A stretch of 64,000 nucleotides of DNA from Vespula vulgaris (lineage: Eukaryota > Arthropoda > Insecta > Hymenoptera > Vespidae), in contig NC_066594.1 of assembly GCF_905475345.1 (NCBI RefSeq), forward strand, positions 917,001 through 981,000, written 5' to 3'. A program made the translations under genes and the position numbers. Each line of letters begins with the position of its first letter. Position 1 is the stretch's first letter. Shown in pieces: positions 24,780 through 37,427 of this stretch. The notes under the pieces were generated by a model. The model made no database searches. It saw only the letters and a program-made list of their open reading frames with translations, and was not told the DNA's origin.

Positions 24780-26005
24780 TTTTCTTTTTCATCTTTATCT
24801 TTTTTTAATCATTTTTATTCTCCATTTCTTCTTTCTTTCCTCCTTTCTTTCATTTATTCATTCATTTATTCTTTCATTCATTGATTCATTCATTCATTCA
24901 TTCTTTTGCTTTCTTTCTCTTCTTCTTTTTTTTCTTCTTTTTTTTCTTTTTTTTTTTTTTTTCTAACGCGAAGAACAGTTCTCTTCTTAAACGAAGTGTA
25001 TAATTACGAATTGATTTATGCGTCAGTTCCAACGATATAAAACTCATTTGTGGATTAACACAATTAATTTTTATATTTAATATCAGACCGTCGTTCATAC
25101 GCGATGGCAATTAATCTATTTTTACACTTTATTTTCTATTTACTTTCTTTTAATAATAATAATAAGAAGAATTATTCTTTTAATAATATAAATATAATCA
25201 GATATAATAATAATTTTAAGAGAGTGATTCTTTCAGATAATAATAATATAAAAATTCGACTAGATATTAAAAAAAAAAAAACAAACAAACGAACGAACGA
25301 ACGAACGAACGAACGAAATAAAAGTAAAGAAAGAAAAACAAAACAAAACGATTCCCGTGCTACATCGTTTAATCATAGTTCTCGACGTAAACAGAGTTAA
25401 CCGACCGTGAGAACGAATCCATCTCTCTCTCTCTCTCTTTTGTATAATCGTTAATTAAAAAATCACCGTAAGTAGATATTTTCTAAACCGAATAATTCCA
25501 CGCTTATTACCGCGCTTAACAATAAAGATTAACACAGATTAGATCCCAACACTATCTCCTAACGAAACTCATTCTTCGTTCATTCTCGAAGTAAAACATG
25601 ATATGTAAAATTATCGTTATCGAAATGAACAAATACCGTATATGTTCATACAAATTTCACCATATCTTATATCTTTCACCATTAATTTTTTTCTTTTCTT
25701 CTTTTATGATCCAAACGTTCCAATTCACTGATCTATCGTATTCTATTAGATCGCGAATATAATATTCAACGTTCGAACGGGGTTAACGGAAATGAAGTTA
25801 ACCCAATCGTTTCGCGTCCCAATCATTTCGCGTGCGTGCTAAAACATACAAACAAAATGTAATGCTTAACTTTAGGAGAAGGACATGCATATCTAAGTAT
25901 CATGTACACAGAGATACGTAAGTACTTACGTACGTTAGAATTGGAATTGCGTGACTCATGTAACCAAAGGGAGAAATAGAAAGAGAGAGAGAGAAAGACA
26001 GAGAG

Positions 26006-26050
<45 letters not shown>

Positions 26051-27650
26051 TAGATAGATAGATAGACAGATAGAGTGGAATGAGGAGAAAGAGGAAGAGG
26101 AAGAGGAAGAGGGTGAGAGAGATAGTCGAGGTGCGATGATCGCGCGTTCTCGTTAAAACACTTGACGCCTTGGGTGTCGAGTGACCAGCTGTCAAGGATT
26201 GTTTGCACCTCCTGTCATCTCTAACGAGGAAGCTGGAAAATACCTTAGCGTCGAAACGGTAGTTTCGTGTAGATAAATCGATGATACTCTTCGTCGACTT
26301 AAGAGTAAACGAGATCAAACGGATTACGTACAACGGAATGAAATGAGATAGAAACGAAGTCAACTAATATTTAGTCGTTTTATTTATTTTTTTTTTCTTT
26401 TTTTAAAGATTTTAATTAACCATTGGAACGTTGAAAGGATATATTAAGTTCGTGATCATTAGACTGATAAGTAGAATATTATAGATTCGTGAATAGGAAC
26501 GTTTGAATCATCATCAAAAAAGAAATTAATGGTGAAAAGATATAAAATGCAAAATGGTGAAATCGTATAGATCGTATATCATATTTCATAATTTTCATGT
26601 AATTTAACTTCGATGTAATTTAACGTCTCGTTTTAATAATCATGTAATGTTTCAACGTTTTCAATATATTTTTATTTCATTAATCCGATATAACTCTTTT
26701 CTTTCTTTCCTTTTTCTTTTTCTTTCTTTCTTTCTTTCTTTCTTTTAGTTTGTTTGTACTATTCAATTAGGAACTATTTCATTTGATCAATTGTACAATT
26801 CACATTGTACGATTATGTAATAGTGATAACAATTGTATGGTTATATAATAATAGTAACGATTGTATAATATATATTAAATACAATTGTACAATATTATGC
26901 AATTTACATTGTATTTCTGTATCGTACGATGCAAAACAAATTGTGCAAAATGACATTATGATAAATTATTTATACGTATTAATATAATTATACTATACTA
27001 CTGTACTAGTATACTGTGATATATATGTATATAAATAAAATTTATCTATTTAAAAAAAGAAAAGAAAGAAACATAAAGAACTTCGTATATTAATCAACAA
27101 ATTAATCTCGTGCCTATAAAATGAACTAAAATTTACGGAGTATCAGTTTTCGCAGAGCGTTCGTTACTTTAATTAAAAATTTATACGATGTTACCAATTA
27201 TTCAAGTATAAATAGAAAAAAAACTTATCGATCATCGTCGAACGAACTTCCACGTAAGATGAAAACGACCAAAAATAGAAAAAAAAAACAAAACAAAACA
27301 GAATAAAAAGAATTTTACCATTAGAAATTTTCAGACGAATATCACGATCCGTATCAACCAGACAAAAGGCACAAAGTGTAGAGAGAGGATACAATAAAAA
27401 AAAAAAGCCAGAGACGTAGTCGTCAGCCAATGACGTCAGTCTTCTCAGGAGACTTCTCGTATACATTCGTCGACGAAGATTCGCGGAAAAATTCCGCTTC
27501 GCGTGCACTTCGCGCTTTCCTAAGGAAGAGAACGAGGAGGTTCTCTCTTTACTTTCGTTTTTTCTTTTCTTTTTTTTTCCCTTTCATAAAAACCTAAAAA
27601 AAAAGAAGAAGAAAAAAATTTCACGCATTTATTCCTCCATTTGTTCATTC
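24780..27650. other. Gene-free AT-rich stretch
   Basis: Holds T-rich and CATT-repeat sequence (24780-24960), AAT-rich sequence (25145-25260), a (GAAC)n tract (25285-25317), and 26780-26960, where ACAATTGTA/TTGTACAAT-type short palindromes recur. Nothing coding is recognised. Confidence 0.5.
25980..26071. repeat. (GA)n-(GATA)n compound
   Basis: Imperfect GA dinucleotides pass into six GATA tetranucleotides, ending in GACAGATA. Confidence 0.9.
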
Positions 27651-27656
27651 ATCCTT

Positions 27657-27658
<2 letters not shown>

Positions 27659-27688
<30 letters not shown>

Positions 27689-27712
27689 ATATATATATAT
27701 ATATATATATCT
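27659..27712. repeat. (TATC)n-(TA)n compound
   Basis: Seven TATC repeats followed by about 12 TA dinucleotides. Confidence 0.9.
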
Positions 27713-27739
27713 ATTTTTCTTCCTTTCTTTTCTCCTCGC

Positions 27740-27950
27740 GAGTTCGATCGATGTGAGAAAATAATTGGATCGATGGATTCGCGAGAATCATTATCCGAGA
27801 ACGGCGAATAACGATTTCGAGGGACGACGAAAGCAGCCACCAAAATGTCGTGTAACGTCAACCGACGGTAATTTAACGGCCGCTCCATAAACAATCGTAG
27901 CCGAGGCCATAATTATTATTGTGCTGCGGCGGTGGCGGTAGCCTAGTGAA
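27740..27950. promoter_or_regulatory. Candidate regulatory island
   Basis: Repeat-free, with GCCATAATTATTATTG and GGCGGTGGCGGTAGCC. The minus strand is open for about 65 codons here, but the frame runs into a (TA)n tract and looks accidental. Confidence 0.22.
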
Positions 27951-27954
27951 AGAT

Positions 27955-28107
<153 letters not shown>

Positions 28108-29064
28108 ATATGCATATATATATTGTACGTGTGCTCGTGTTTGTGTGTGTTATATATATGTATGTGTCTATGTGTGTGCGCATTCAGTACGACAGTTAAA
28201 TCGCCATCGTTAAATGTCCAGCTTTACGAGTGTAGTTGGATCGACGGTTCTGTCCGTTATCGCGGCAGCTATTCCATCCCTTCCATGTCCTCCACCCCTT
28301 TTACGGGTCCTGCTTCGGTATCACTACTACTATCATCCCCCACCACCACATCACTATCATTATTATCACCAGCAGTTTCTTCTCTTTCTTAGATTTATTC
28401 GATAGGTCAGATAATTTTGTTCGATTTATTTCTAAATGATTTTAAGAAAAAGTATCGAAGAAACAATATTTTCGTAATATTATCACACTGCGATGATATC
28501 GATGAAAGGGATAAATGAAATTAATGTAATATTATTAATAGTAGTTATACGTAATACGATTAATTAGTAAAGGCTTTTGGTATAACTCAATTAACATACC
28601 GCTTAAATAAATTCATTTGCAAACCGGCACGTCGGTTTTATTAAATTCGTACGTCATAAGTTTATATTATATATGGAGGTCTCCTCCTCTTCTTTCTCTT
28701 TCACCTCGCTAATAGAATGTCGATAATATCTAATTGAAATTTATTCTCTTTTTGTTTTCTAGGTAAGTACGAGGGGATGAAGAGAAAAAGAGATTGGATG
28801 GAAGTATTTATCTTATGTATACGCACATACGTATGTATCTATACACGTACATAAATACCGTACATAGACCGTACATGTATTAAACAGGAGAGAACGAAAC
28901 CGGATTTTAACGGCGGGGGACTTTAAATTCGTTCTCTTCTTTAAACGTGAGCGTGTAACACGTGGGTAGTCGTTGTAATAATCATAAGCAGCGGCAACAG
29001 CAGGTAGGCACGCTTAATTCATTCAACTTTCTAAACACACCGCGCCTACCTATCTATCTACCTC

Positions 29065-29224
29065 CTAGCTAGCTAAGCTAGCTAAGCTAGCTAGCTAGTT
29101 GTTTGTTTGGTTGGTTGGTTGGTTGGTTGGTTGGTTGGTTGATTCGTTGGTTGGTTGATTCGTTGGTTGGTTAGTTGGTTGGTTAGTTGGTTGGATTACT
29201 TGACTGACTGACTGTCTGACTGAC
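29065..29224. repeat. Composite (CTAG)/(TTGG)/(TGAC) tetranucleotide tract
   Basis: About 35 bp of CTAG/AGCTAAG repeats pass into some 20 TTGG repeats with TTGATTCG and TTAG interruptions, then into TGAC repeats. Three different tetranucleotide motifs abut without single-copy sequence between them. Confidence 0.85.
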
Positions 29225-29341
29225 TCGCGTTAAAATCATGAAAATGTTTTCCCTTAGCGAATCGTGACGCGCTACGAATATTTGTCGTTTCTACTTTTGC
29301 TGTTATTTATTTAACCGAACTCAGTGATATATGGCAATCTC

Positions 29342-29372
<31 letters not shown>

Positions 29373-29549
29373 TTCTCTTTTTCTCTCTTTCGCGAACTGA
29401 TACTCATTTATCTCTAAGCGCAAAAGGACCCGTAGGCGCGCGACTCCTAACTCCTTTTTCTCTTTTTATGCGATAGCTCGTTCTCGAGTTCGTTGTGAAA
29501 GAAACATATTTTGCATTCAGATGCACTAGTATACGTGTAGCGTGTATAT

Positions 29550-29550
<1 letters not shown>

Positions 29551-29581
<31 letters not shown>
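29551..29581. repeat. (CA)n microsatellite
   Basis: About 15 CA dinucleotides followed by TA-rich sequence. Confidence 0.9.
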
Positions 29582-29583
<2 letters not shown>

Positions 29584-30237
29584 TTATATATATATATACA
29601 TATATGTATATACACATATACGTATATATCAACCGACGATTTGTAATCATTAGCATCGACTTCAATTAAAGCTGACATTAGCGATGGTAATTGTCATCTT
29701 TTAAATGCCAATTGATATCTCCTAAAACATAAATATGGTATGTTGGTAATTTAAAAATGCTTTTATAACGAATTGATGATTTCTGTTGGAAGTATATTCC
29801 GTTTTTCTCTCTCTTTCTTTTCGTTTTTCTTATGAACATATTTATTACATGGTCTTGCATAAGTTAACAGTAAAAAATAAAAAAAAAGAAACAAAAAGAA
29901 AAAAGAAAAGAAAAGATATAAATTCCTTTGATTCAATTGTCGATCTTGTGAAAGAATTCAACGATCTCATCGTATTAATTCTCCTTTTTTTGTTTCTTTT
30001 TTTTCTGTCGTCGTATTTTATTTAATATTCTCGTATGTAAAACATAGTCCGTCCTATATTATCGTTTTCTTTCTTTTTTTTTTTTTTAATAATTTTTATA
30101 ACGGTAGATAAGTATGATGGACGAAAACGATCATCGCATAACACTTCTCGGAAAAACGTACACGCCATACGCCATTCTTATTGACATGGCGTCGACTACT
30201 CATGGGATCATAAGTACATACTTCTTGTCCCGAAGAC

Positions 30238-30256
30238 ACGTGCGCAAGGCGCACGT
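30238..30256. other. Perfect 8-bp hairpin with 3-nt loop
   Basis: ACGTGCGC-AAG-GCGCACGT, preceded by C to give CACGTG (an E-box) at the left foot. It lies in a repeat-free island (30110-30350) whose two strands are both open for 60-80 codons, so the GC-rich island is notable but its function is unclear. Confidence 0.5.
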
Positions 30257-30653
30257 TGCCAAAGGCGACAGACAGTCTCGCCAATTTCATTCTCGGCTAC
30301 GAGACCTTATACTTTATACGTTCCTTTGCTCTACTTTACAATTAGAGAACATTTCAATTTAACGATCATGTTCTAATTTTCCATAAAATAGCTATCGGTT
30401 TCTTTTATGATATTTAAATACCTTTTTTTTTATCACGGTATGTGTATGCGTGTTATAAACTTATTTAACGTTACATTTTATTCTAAAAAAAAAAAAGGGA
30501 AAAGAATAAAAAATGAAAAGAAAACTTAATAAATCTAATCAAATATCATATTTTTTGCTCGACAATCATTATATATATATATGAAAGATAAAAAATGATA
30601 GAGAGCGATATAACATCGAAAATATTCATTTCGTCATATTAAAGTGTTAATTA

Positions 30654-30680
30654 ATGTGTGTGTGTGTGTGTGTGTGTGTA
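30654..30680. repeat. (TG)n microsatellite
   Basis: About 13 TG dinucleotides. An (ATAC)n tract of seven repeats lies at 30835-30862. Confidence 0.88.
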
Positions 30681-30944
30681 CAAAGAATCGCCAATGGTCG
30701 TTCTCATTCAATCTCATAACTTTAAATTTTCATCGATTTATTCCTGTATTTGATAAAAGAGACAAGATATATGCAGAATCAAGTTATAACATCCAATCGG
30801 TAACAAAAAAAGAGGTTTATCTACCAAATACATACATTCATACATACATACATACATACATACCAAACAATACAACACAAACATACATGTATATGTGCAT
30901 TGGAGCAAAGAAGAGAAGAAGATAAAAATCGCGATCTCTTCCAA

Positions 30945-30947
<3 letters not shown>

Positions 30948-30991
<44 letters not shown>
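30948..30991. repeat. (TA)n microsatellite
   Basis: 22 perfect TA dinucleotides. Confidence 0.92.
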
Positions 30992-30993
<2 letters not shown>

Positions 30994-31383
30994 CGCGATA
31001 TAGAAGGTACAAAAGAGTCAAAGAAGCAGGATGGAGGATGTTAGTGGTTGGGGATGTTGGAACAACAATATCGTCCCGTTCATTCTATCCTGCCGAATGG
31101 ATCTTGCCTATCCTACTCCTCTTCTATTTCTCTCACACTCCAACATTCACTGCTAATCTTCATTCCTATCCTTCTTGTATTCCCTCTTTCTTTCTTTCTT
31201 TCTTTCTCTCCATCTCTATCTATCTATCTATCTATCTATCTCTATTGCAAATAGTATTACGTTGCCGATAGCGGCAGGCAGTCTGGTCAGTTTGCTCTTC
31301 GATGGCCAATGTAGTACTTCCTCTAACCCTTCTTTCCCTTCCTCGTCCTTACTTCCGTTTTTCTTTTTTCTTCTCCTCCTCCA

Positions 31384-31446
<63 letters not shown>

Positions 31447-31570
31447 CTTTCTCTCTCTCTTTTTCTCGTATTAACTTCATACTCACGCACACACTTCTCA
31501 GTGAGTAACGTCCGGTATGCTACGTGTATACCTGGCTCTCGGCTGCACGTTAAGAGTAGTCACCTCTCTT

Positions 31571-31640
31571 CTCCTCCTCCTCCTCCTCCTCCTCCTCCTT
31601 CTCCTTCTCCTCCTCCTCCTACTCCTCTTCCTCTTCCTCT
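31571..31640. repeat. (TCC)n trinucleotide tract
   Basis: About 23 TCC/TTC/TAC triplets. Read as Pro, Ser or Leu on the plus strand and Arg, Gly or Glu on the minus strand, with no protein-like flanks in any frame. Confidence 0.88.
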
Positions 31641-32569
31641 TTATCCTACATTGGTTCCTCCATCTTTGTTCCTGACTAAGGCAGTCCTTTAAAACCGGTA
31701 CAGTGCCGATAGAAAACTTACACGCGAACACGTTGTTATATCTTCTTCTTCTTTTTTTTTCTTCTAATTTTTTTTCTTTCATTTATTTTTTGTTTCTTGT
31801 TTATTTTTTATTGTCATTCTTTCAGTTTCGTTCCTTTGCTCATTTTTCTCTCTTTTCGTTCGTTCGTTCGTTCGTTCGTTCGTTCGGATTCTTCTTTCTT
31901 TTTATTTTTTATTATTTCTTTTTTTATCGTTCTATCGTTTAAATTATTCAAACTTCGTACTCCTATCTTTATTACGAAATAAAAAAGAAGAAGAAGAAAG
32001 AAACGATATAATAATCTCATCGAAGATAAAAGTTCTAAGATTAATAAACAATTGTATCTCGAGATTGATAAACATGTTATATTTCTAAACTATTAACAAT
32101 TTTACTATCGTTCTCACTCTTCCGTAAGATTTTCACTATCTACATATAAAATGCCGCGATTAGATCATGTGATATCTTGACAATTGATTAAACACATAAA
32201 ACAATGAAAGTCATCGAGTATATTACAAAAAAAAGCCATCTTTTTTTCTATGATATTAAAAATTTATTCGCACACAATCATCGACGTAATACATATTACG
32301 TAACACGCAATACAAAGAAATCGATTAATCGAAGTCGACCAATGTCATTGTACATTTTATAAGACGTAATCCATAAAGAAAAATATCATGATATAATTCT
32401 TACCATCTTATGTCTTACCTTTTACATTTTACGTCTTACGTTTTACATTTTACATTGACGAAAGTACAAGGACCTTAAATATTAATAATAATAATAAAAA
32501 AAAAAAAAAAGGAAAAGAAGAAACAAAAGGACTCGTTATATTCTTTTGAAATATATAAATGTATGTTTA

Positions 32570-32608
<39 letters not shown>

Positions 32609-33363
32609 CCACTCTCTCACTCTCCCTCTCTGTCTATCGTTTTATAAAGTCGCAAACAGTGGTATGATACGACATCGACACGAAGACTGGTGAAACGAGC
32701 CGAACTGATCGCACATGAATGGGACCATAATCATGCGACGAGTCGCATACGCTTAGACGGTCCCTGAACTCTCTTCCTCTCTTTCTTTCTCTCCCCTCTT
32801 CCTACTCTCTCTCTATCTGTCTGTATCTCTCTGTCTCTCTCTTTCCACCATACCCGTCTTCATCTCTTTCTGTGTTTGTCCTCTGTCGATTTCATCGCTC
32901 GCCACACCACCGCGAGAATCAACGGCGAGTCTGAGTTTTCTCTTCCGATGCATTTCTCACAGGCCACCGTTCCATTTCGATCCACGTAGTTAGGACATTA
33001 ATTCTTCTTCTTTTTTCTATTTTCTTTTTCCCCCCTTTTTTTTCTTTCTTTATTTTGTAATTTTCTTTTTTTTTCCAACGATAATTTCTTATCGAAGTAC
33101 GCCGAGATTAACCCTTATCTCTTCGCTGTTTTCTTTCTTTCTTTTTTCTTTTTCTTTTTCTCTCTCTCTCTGTTTCTCTCTTCTTTCTCTTTCTTTCTCT
33201 TTCTTCATTGTCTTTGCCTTTTCTACTTCACGCTACTTCGATTTTATATTTTTCTTCGTTACGCTTGGGACTTCGATCAACGAGCACAACTCTCGAGAAT
33301 GTTGTACTTTGTCCGTTAAAGCTAATTGAAGATACGAGGATAGTATCGATGTATGGATCAGAG

Positions 33364-33580
33364 GTAATAGAGAAACGAGGTTTCGTAAGTACACATATAT
33401 ATATACACATACATACATACATACATGCATGCATGCATGCATACAACACACACGTATACATACAATGTAATATACAATGTAATATATACATACACACACA
33501 TATACATATATATACATTGTATGTGTATGTATATGTGTGTGTATATATATACATATAAAACGTGAAACCTCGTCTATTAC
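33364..33580. repeat. 217-bp imperfect inverted repeat with microsatellite arms
   Basis: The left arm GTAATAGAGAAACGAGGTTTC (33364-33384) is mirrored by GAAACCTCGTCTATTAC (33564-33580), identical apart from a 4-nt gap. Inside, (AC)n/(TA)n sequence in the left half, including ACACACACATATACATA (about 33492-33508), is mirrored by TATGTATATGTGTGTGT (about 33525-33541). The whole could fold into a long hairpin. Because the outer arms are single-copy sequence, they show that the palindrome is an inverted duplication, not just chance pairing of dinucleotide repeats. Confidence 0.65.
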
Positions 33581-33631
33581 AACAGACACAGGTTTATCCA
33601 GTTCGCACGATATCGTTTCTACCTCTCTCTT

Positions 33632-33662
<31 letters not shown>

Positions 33663-34020
33663 TTCCTTCTGCACGAACAACATCCTAGTTGTTGTCATAA
33701 CTTTTCGAAAAGGGTATCAACCTGTCTTCGATCTTATAAAGTGAATTATTATCACACTTTAGTAAAGAAATCAATTCGATACGAGTAGACACGAGAAATT
33801 TTCTTTCATACATCTTATCTCGTAAAAAGGATTCGATATATTTTTCCTATTGGTTTAAATATCATCTGGAATGACGTTTAATAAATTATATATCAGTTGG
33901 CATTGCATTAGATATCTGGTTTACCTACGTATATACCTAAGTTATACGAGAGAGATGTACCAGTTAAATCATCTTATTATCGCAACTTTTGAAATAAAGT
34001 CGAACGGATCTTCCCCTTCG

Positions 34021-34082
34021 TCTTCTTCTTCTTCTTCTTCTTCTTCTTGCTTTTCTTGTTTTTCTCCTTCTTCTTCTTCTTT
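34021..34082. repeat. (TTC)n trinucleotide tract
   Basis: TTC triplets with GCTTTTCTTG interruptions. A repeat of TTTTGAAATAAAGTCG flanks it on both sides (33987-34003 and 34098-34114), indicating a short duplication around the triplet tract. Confidence 0.85.
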
Positions 34083-35027
34083 TAATTCCGTTACAACTTT
34101 TGAAATAAAGTCGTAAACGTTCGTGTTATTTTATTTATTCGTCTAACCATCACGTTTACGACAGTAAAGAAGAATGCAATCTCTGTCGTACGATTTATAT
34201 TTCCAACGAAATAAAACAGAATTCTTTTGAAAAGAATCAAAATTAATTGCCACGATTAACGTTGTAAAAGATAATGTCCGTGGAATGTGGAACAAACCTC
34301 GGGAAATGATATCTCTCTTTCTTTTATTTAATAATTTTTTTTTCTTTCTTTCTTTCTTTCCTTTTTTCTTTCCTTCCTTCCTTCGTCTCTTCTTTCATCT
34401 TCTTTTTTTTATTTTTTATTTCTCCACTCACGATTTATTAAATTTATAACGGATGGAAAAACGCGTTGTTCTTTACCGAGTTTAAATATATCGTGACATT
34501 AATGTACAACAAACTCGTATCCTAATCTTTATCTATATGTATATGCGTGTATGTGTATGCATCCCTTGTCTACGTCGTCGTTTTATACTTACCTGTCTCT
34601 AAAGCGGTAAAGAATTTTATTCCAGACATAGCTTTTTTGGCCAGTACTTCTCGGAAAAAAGCGGAAACTCGTTAGTTCGGCTCCGGTGTAGCACAGTGAT
34701 CCGTGGACTGTATTCGCGAACGCGATCTTTCCTACCTGTTGCATGCCGAGCAGGCCAGTTTTTCCACGGATTTACCAACGTCGAAAGGCGGTTTCCACTT
34801 TACTATAACAGCACTCCGTAGAGAGGATCTCGAACTTTTTTCACTCGCCATTTTCATACAAGAGGAAGAGATGAGCACGTTGACGAATCTAATATTCTAA
34901 TCATTTGAAACATATCGTTAAGTCGATGAAACGATTTTTATGTAATAATGCAACGTTATTTTATAAACGTATATAAATCTCTTTATAATTAATCGATCGA
35001 TTACTATTCCGTACAATTTAAAGTGGT

Positions 35028-35180
35028 AATAATAATAATAATATTACTACTAATTATTTTTTATTATAATTAATATTGATAATAATTAAATTAATAATTA
35101 ATAATAATAATAATAATAATGAGAACAAAAATAACATCAACAACAACAACAACAACAACAATAATAATAATAATAAAATT

Positions 35181-35212
<32 letters not shown>

Positions 35213-35216
35213 AATT

Positions 35217-35273
<57 letters not shown>
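35028..35273. repeat. (AAT)n with (CAA)n insert
   Basis: Long AAT/TAA trinucleotide runs with TTAATTAATAATT interruptions and a (CAA)n block at about 35138-35160. The plus strand can be read as polyAsn and the minus strand as polyLeu. Neither has a non-repeat coding flank, so this is simple sequence. Confidence 0.88.
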
Positions 35274-35528
35274 CATCTCCATATCTATAACTCAAATATT
35301 CACTTACATAAATATCACCGATAAATATTTATCTATCCCTTCCTATTTTTTTCTCCTTTCTATTTTCCTTCTTTTAACGTTTTGAACTCTTAATACAAAA
35401 AAAATGAACACGCACACTTTTTTTCTTTTCCTTCTTTCTTCGAAAAGGAATGCCATAGAGTTCTATCGTGTATCTCTCTCTCTCCTCTCTCCTCTCTCTC
35501 TCCCCCCCCCCCCCCTCTTTCTCTCCTC

Positions 35529-35741
35529 CTTCGTTACAAAGAAATTCGTTGGAAGAGAATCAATTTCTTCTACGGAACAAAGGAGAACGTTGGATACGAC
35601 GGCGTCAGCAACGGTGGCGGCAGCAATGTTGGTGGTGGCAGTGTTGGCGGCGGCGGTGGCAATAGCAATGGCGATGGCGGCGGTGGTGGAGGCGGCGGAG
35701 GTGGCGGAGGCGGCGGCGGCGGTGCCACGGGCGCCTTCTAA
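35529..35741 (+). CDS. Gly-rich open frame, possible exon
   Basis: After a long pyrimidine tract (about 35470-35530), frame 3 reads an ordinary peptide (about 35535-35590, including FFYGTKENVGYDGVSN) and then some 45 residues dominated by glycine with scattered Asn, Ser and Val. It ends at TAA (35739-35741). GGN-repeat runs of this kind are frequent in insect regulatory-protein exons. There is no initiator Met, so an acceptor such as TTACAAAG at about 35541 would be needed. The other two forward frames are also open here (Trp/Arg-rich and Ala/Val-rich), which weakens the case. This is a (GGN)n low-complexity block that may or may not be exonic. Confidence 0.22.
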   Translation, partial: LRYKEIRWKRINFFYGTKENVGYDGVSNGGGSNVGGGSVGGGGGNSNGDGGGGGGGGGGGGGGGGATGAF

Positions 35742-36054
35742 TCCGTACAAAGCGGCTCGCGCGTCGCCACCAAGTCGAAGTTTACTTTTCGTGCTCAAAC
35801 ATAACTCCGCGGCTTTGAGATCTGGATGGAGAGGGGGATGCGGAGGGCCTAAAACACACATAATCCACCGTTTTCCGGCGTAACTCGTAACTCTCGTCTC
35901 TCGTATTTTCCATCGTTTCTCTCTCTCCTCTCTTTTCCTCTCCTCTTCATCCCTCTTTACCTCTCCTACCCTTTTCCCTCTCTCTTTCTCTCTCTTTCTC
36001 GGTTTCTCTTTCTCTTTCTCTCTCTCTCTCTCTCTTTCTCTCTTTCACTCTTTC

Positions 36055-36055
<1 letters not shown>

Positions 36056-36094
<39 letters not shown>

Positions 36095-36095
36095 T
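36056..36095. repeat. (TTTC)n microsatellite
   Basis: About ten TTTC repeats following 80 bp of imperfect TC sequence. A further (TC)n lies at 36349-36381. Confidence 0.9.
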
Positions 36096-36344
36096 TACAC
36101 AAGCACGCATACATACTCGTCGAACTATTTCTGTATTTCTCTAGTAATCCAATGGAGGGAGAGTCTGCTCGACACTCAAGGATGCAATTTCGAGTAAGCT
36201 ACGAAGATCGATCGATCGAGATTTTATAAGGATTCGATACATACTATTCTTTTTCTTTTCTTTCTTTTTTTTCTTATATTTTTTTTTCTTTTTTCGTTTT
36301 TTTTCTTCCTTTTTTTGGGTCGGATTGGAAGAAGATTAGAAACT

Positions 36345-36384
<40 letters not shown>

Positions 36385-37395
36385 CTATCATTCTTTCTCT
36401 CTCCCTCTCTCTTTCTCTCTTTTATCGTCGATCGACGTCTTTTTTCTTTCGTATTTTTTAGGAAAAGTTTATTTTCAAAACGTAGATCAATTTGTTGATT
36501 CAATTTATAAGATACAGTGGTTATGTAATTCCTTTTTCTTTTTTCTTTTATAACTATAACGAGGCAATGTAAGGAAGCTTTTATTATGAAATTCATTATA
36601 CAATACTATATACATACATACATATATACATATATATATATATGTATATAAAAGTTATAAATATAATTATATATAAATACAGGAAATATATTTCTACAAA
36701 ATATAATTCAAAAGCGTTAGAAAATAAAAGCTAAGAACGATCGAGATAACAAAAAAAAAGTCGAAATAAATAAAAGAAAGAAAAAAATAAAGGGAGAAGG
36801 AAAAAGAAAAGGAAAGAAACGAGAAGAAAAGAAAAATATAATAAAAGATGAGACGACTCATTCGTTAGAGGGGTTTTTTTCCCCTGATTCATTAATTCTC
36901 TTTTCGTATCGAAGACTCGTAGTTTTGTAGGAGAACTTGGGTGTTGGTGTCGGGAGGGGGTGGAGAGGGTGGGAAGAAAGGAAGAATGAAAGGAAAAAGA
37001 AAAAAAAAAGGACCATAGAGACGACAACTAAGTTTACCGAGGTATTTGACCTCGGTGTGAAAAGGGAATACCGGCCGATTAAAATATCGCAAACGATCCA
37101 CGATTAATGGGTTCGCTTCGAAGGAGAGGGCAGAGATAGTCGTTGTAAACAACGTTTGCTCCCCTTCTCCACCCTTCCCTTCCCCCCTTTGTTCCCCCCG
37201 TCCTCTTTGAATCAATATACGTCTACCATTCCGTGCAAGAGTTAGCGATGCCATATAACGTTCCTCTTCTAACTCGTAGTATTACTCATTTTCTCTTCGT
37301 ATTGTGGGTCAAAGAATCCGATATCTTTCTCTCTGTCTCTCTTTTTTCTCCTGTTTCCTTTCGCCTGGTAACCGGATAAGAAAGAGTGTGTGTGT

Positions 37396-37427
<32 letters not shown>

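Larger units (their letters stand above)
28110..33360. other. Gene-free stretch
   Basis: Single-copy islands at 28190-28330, 28540-28680, 30110-30350 and 32640-32760 lie among listed repeats. 31320-32000 and 32760-33220 are T/C-rich low-complexity sequence. Open frames here are repeat translations. Confidence 0.5.
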
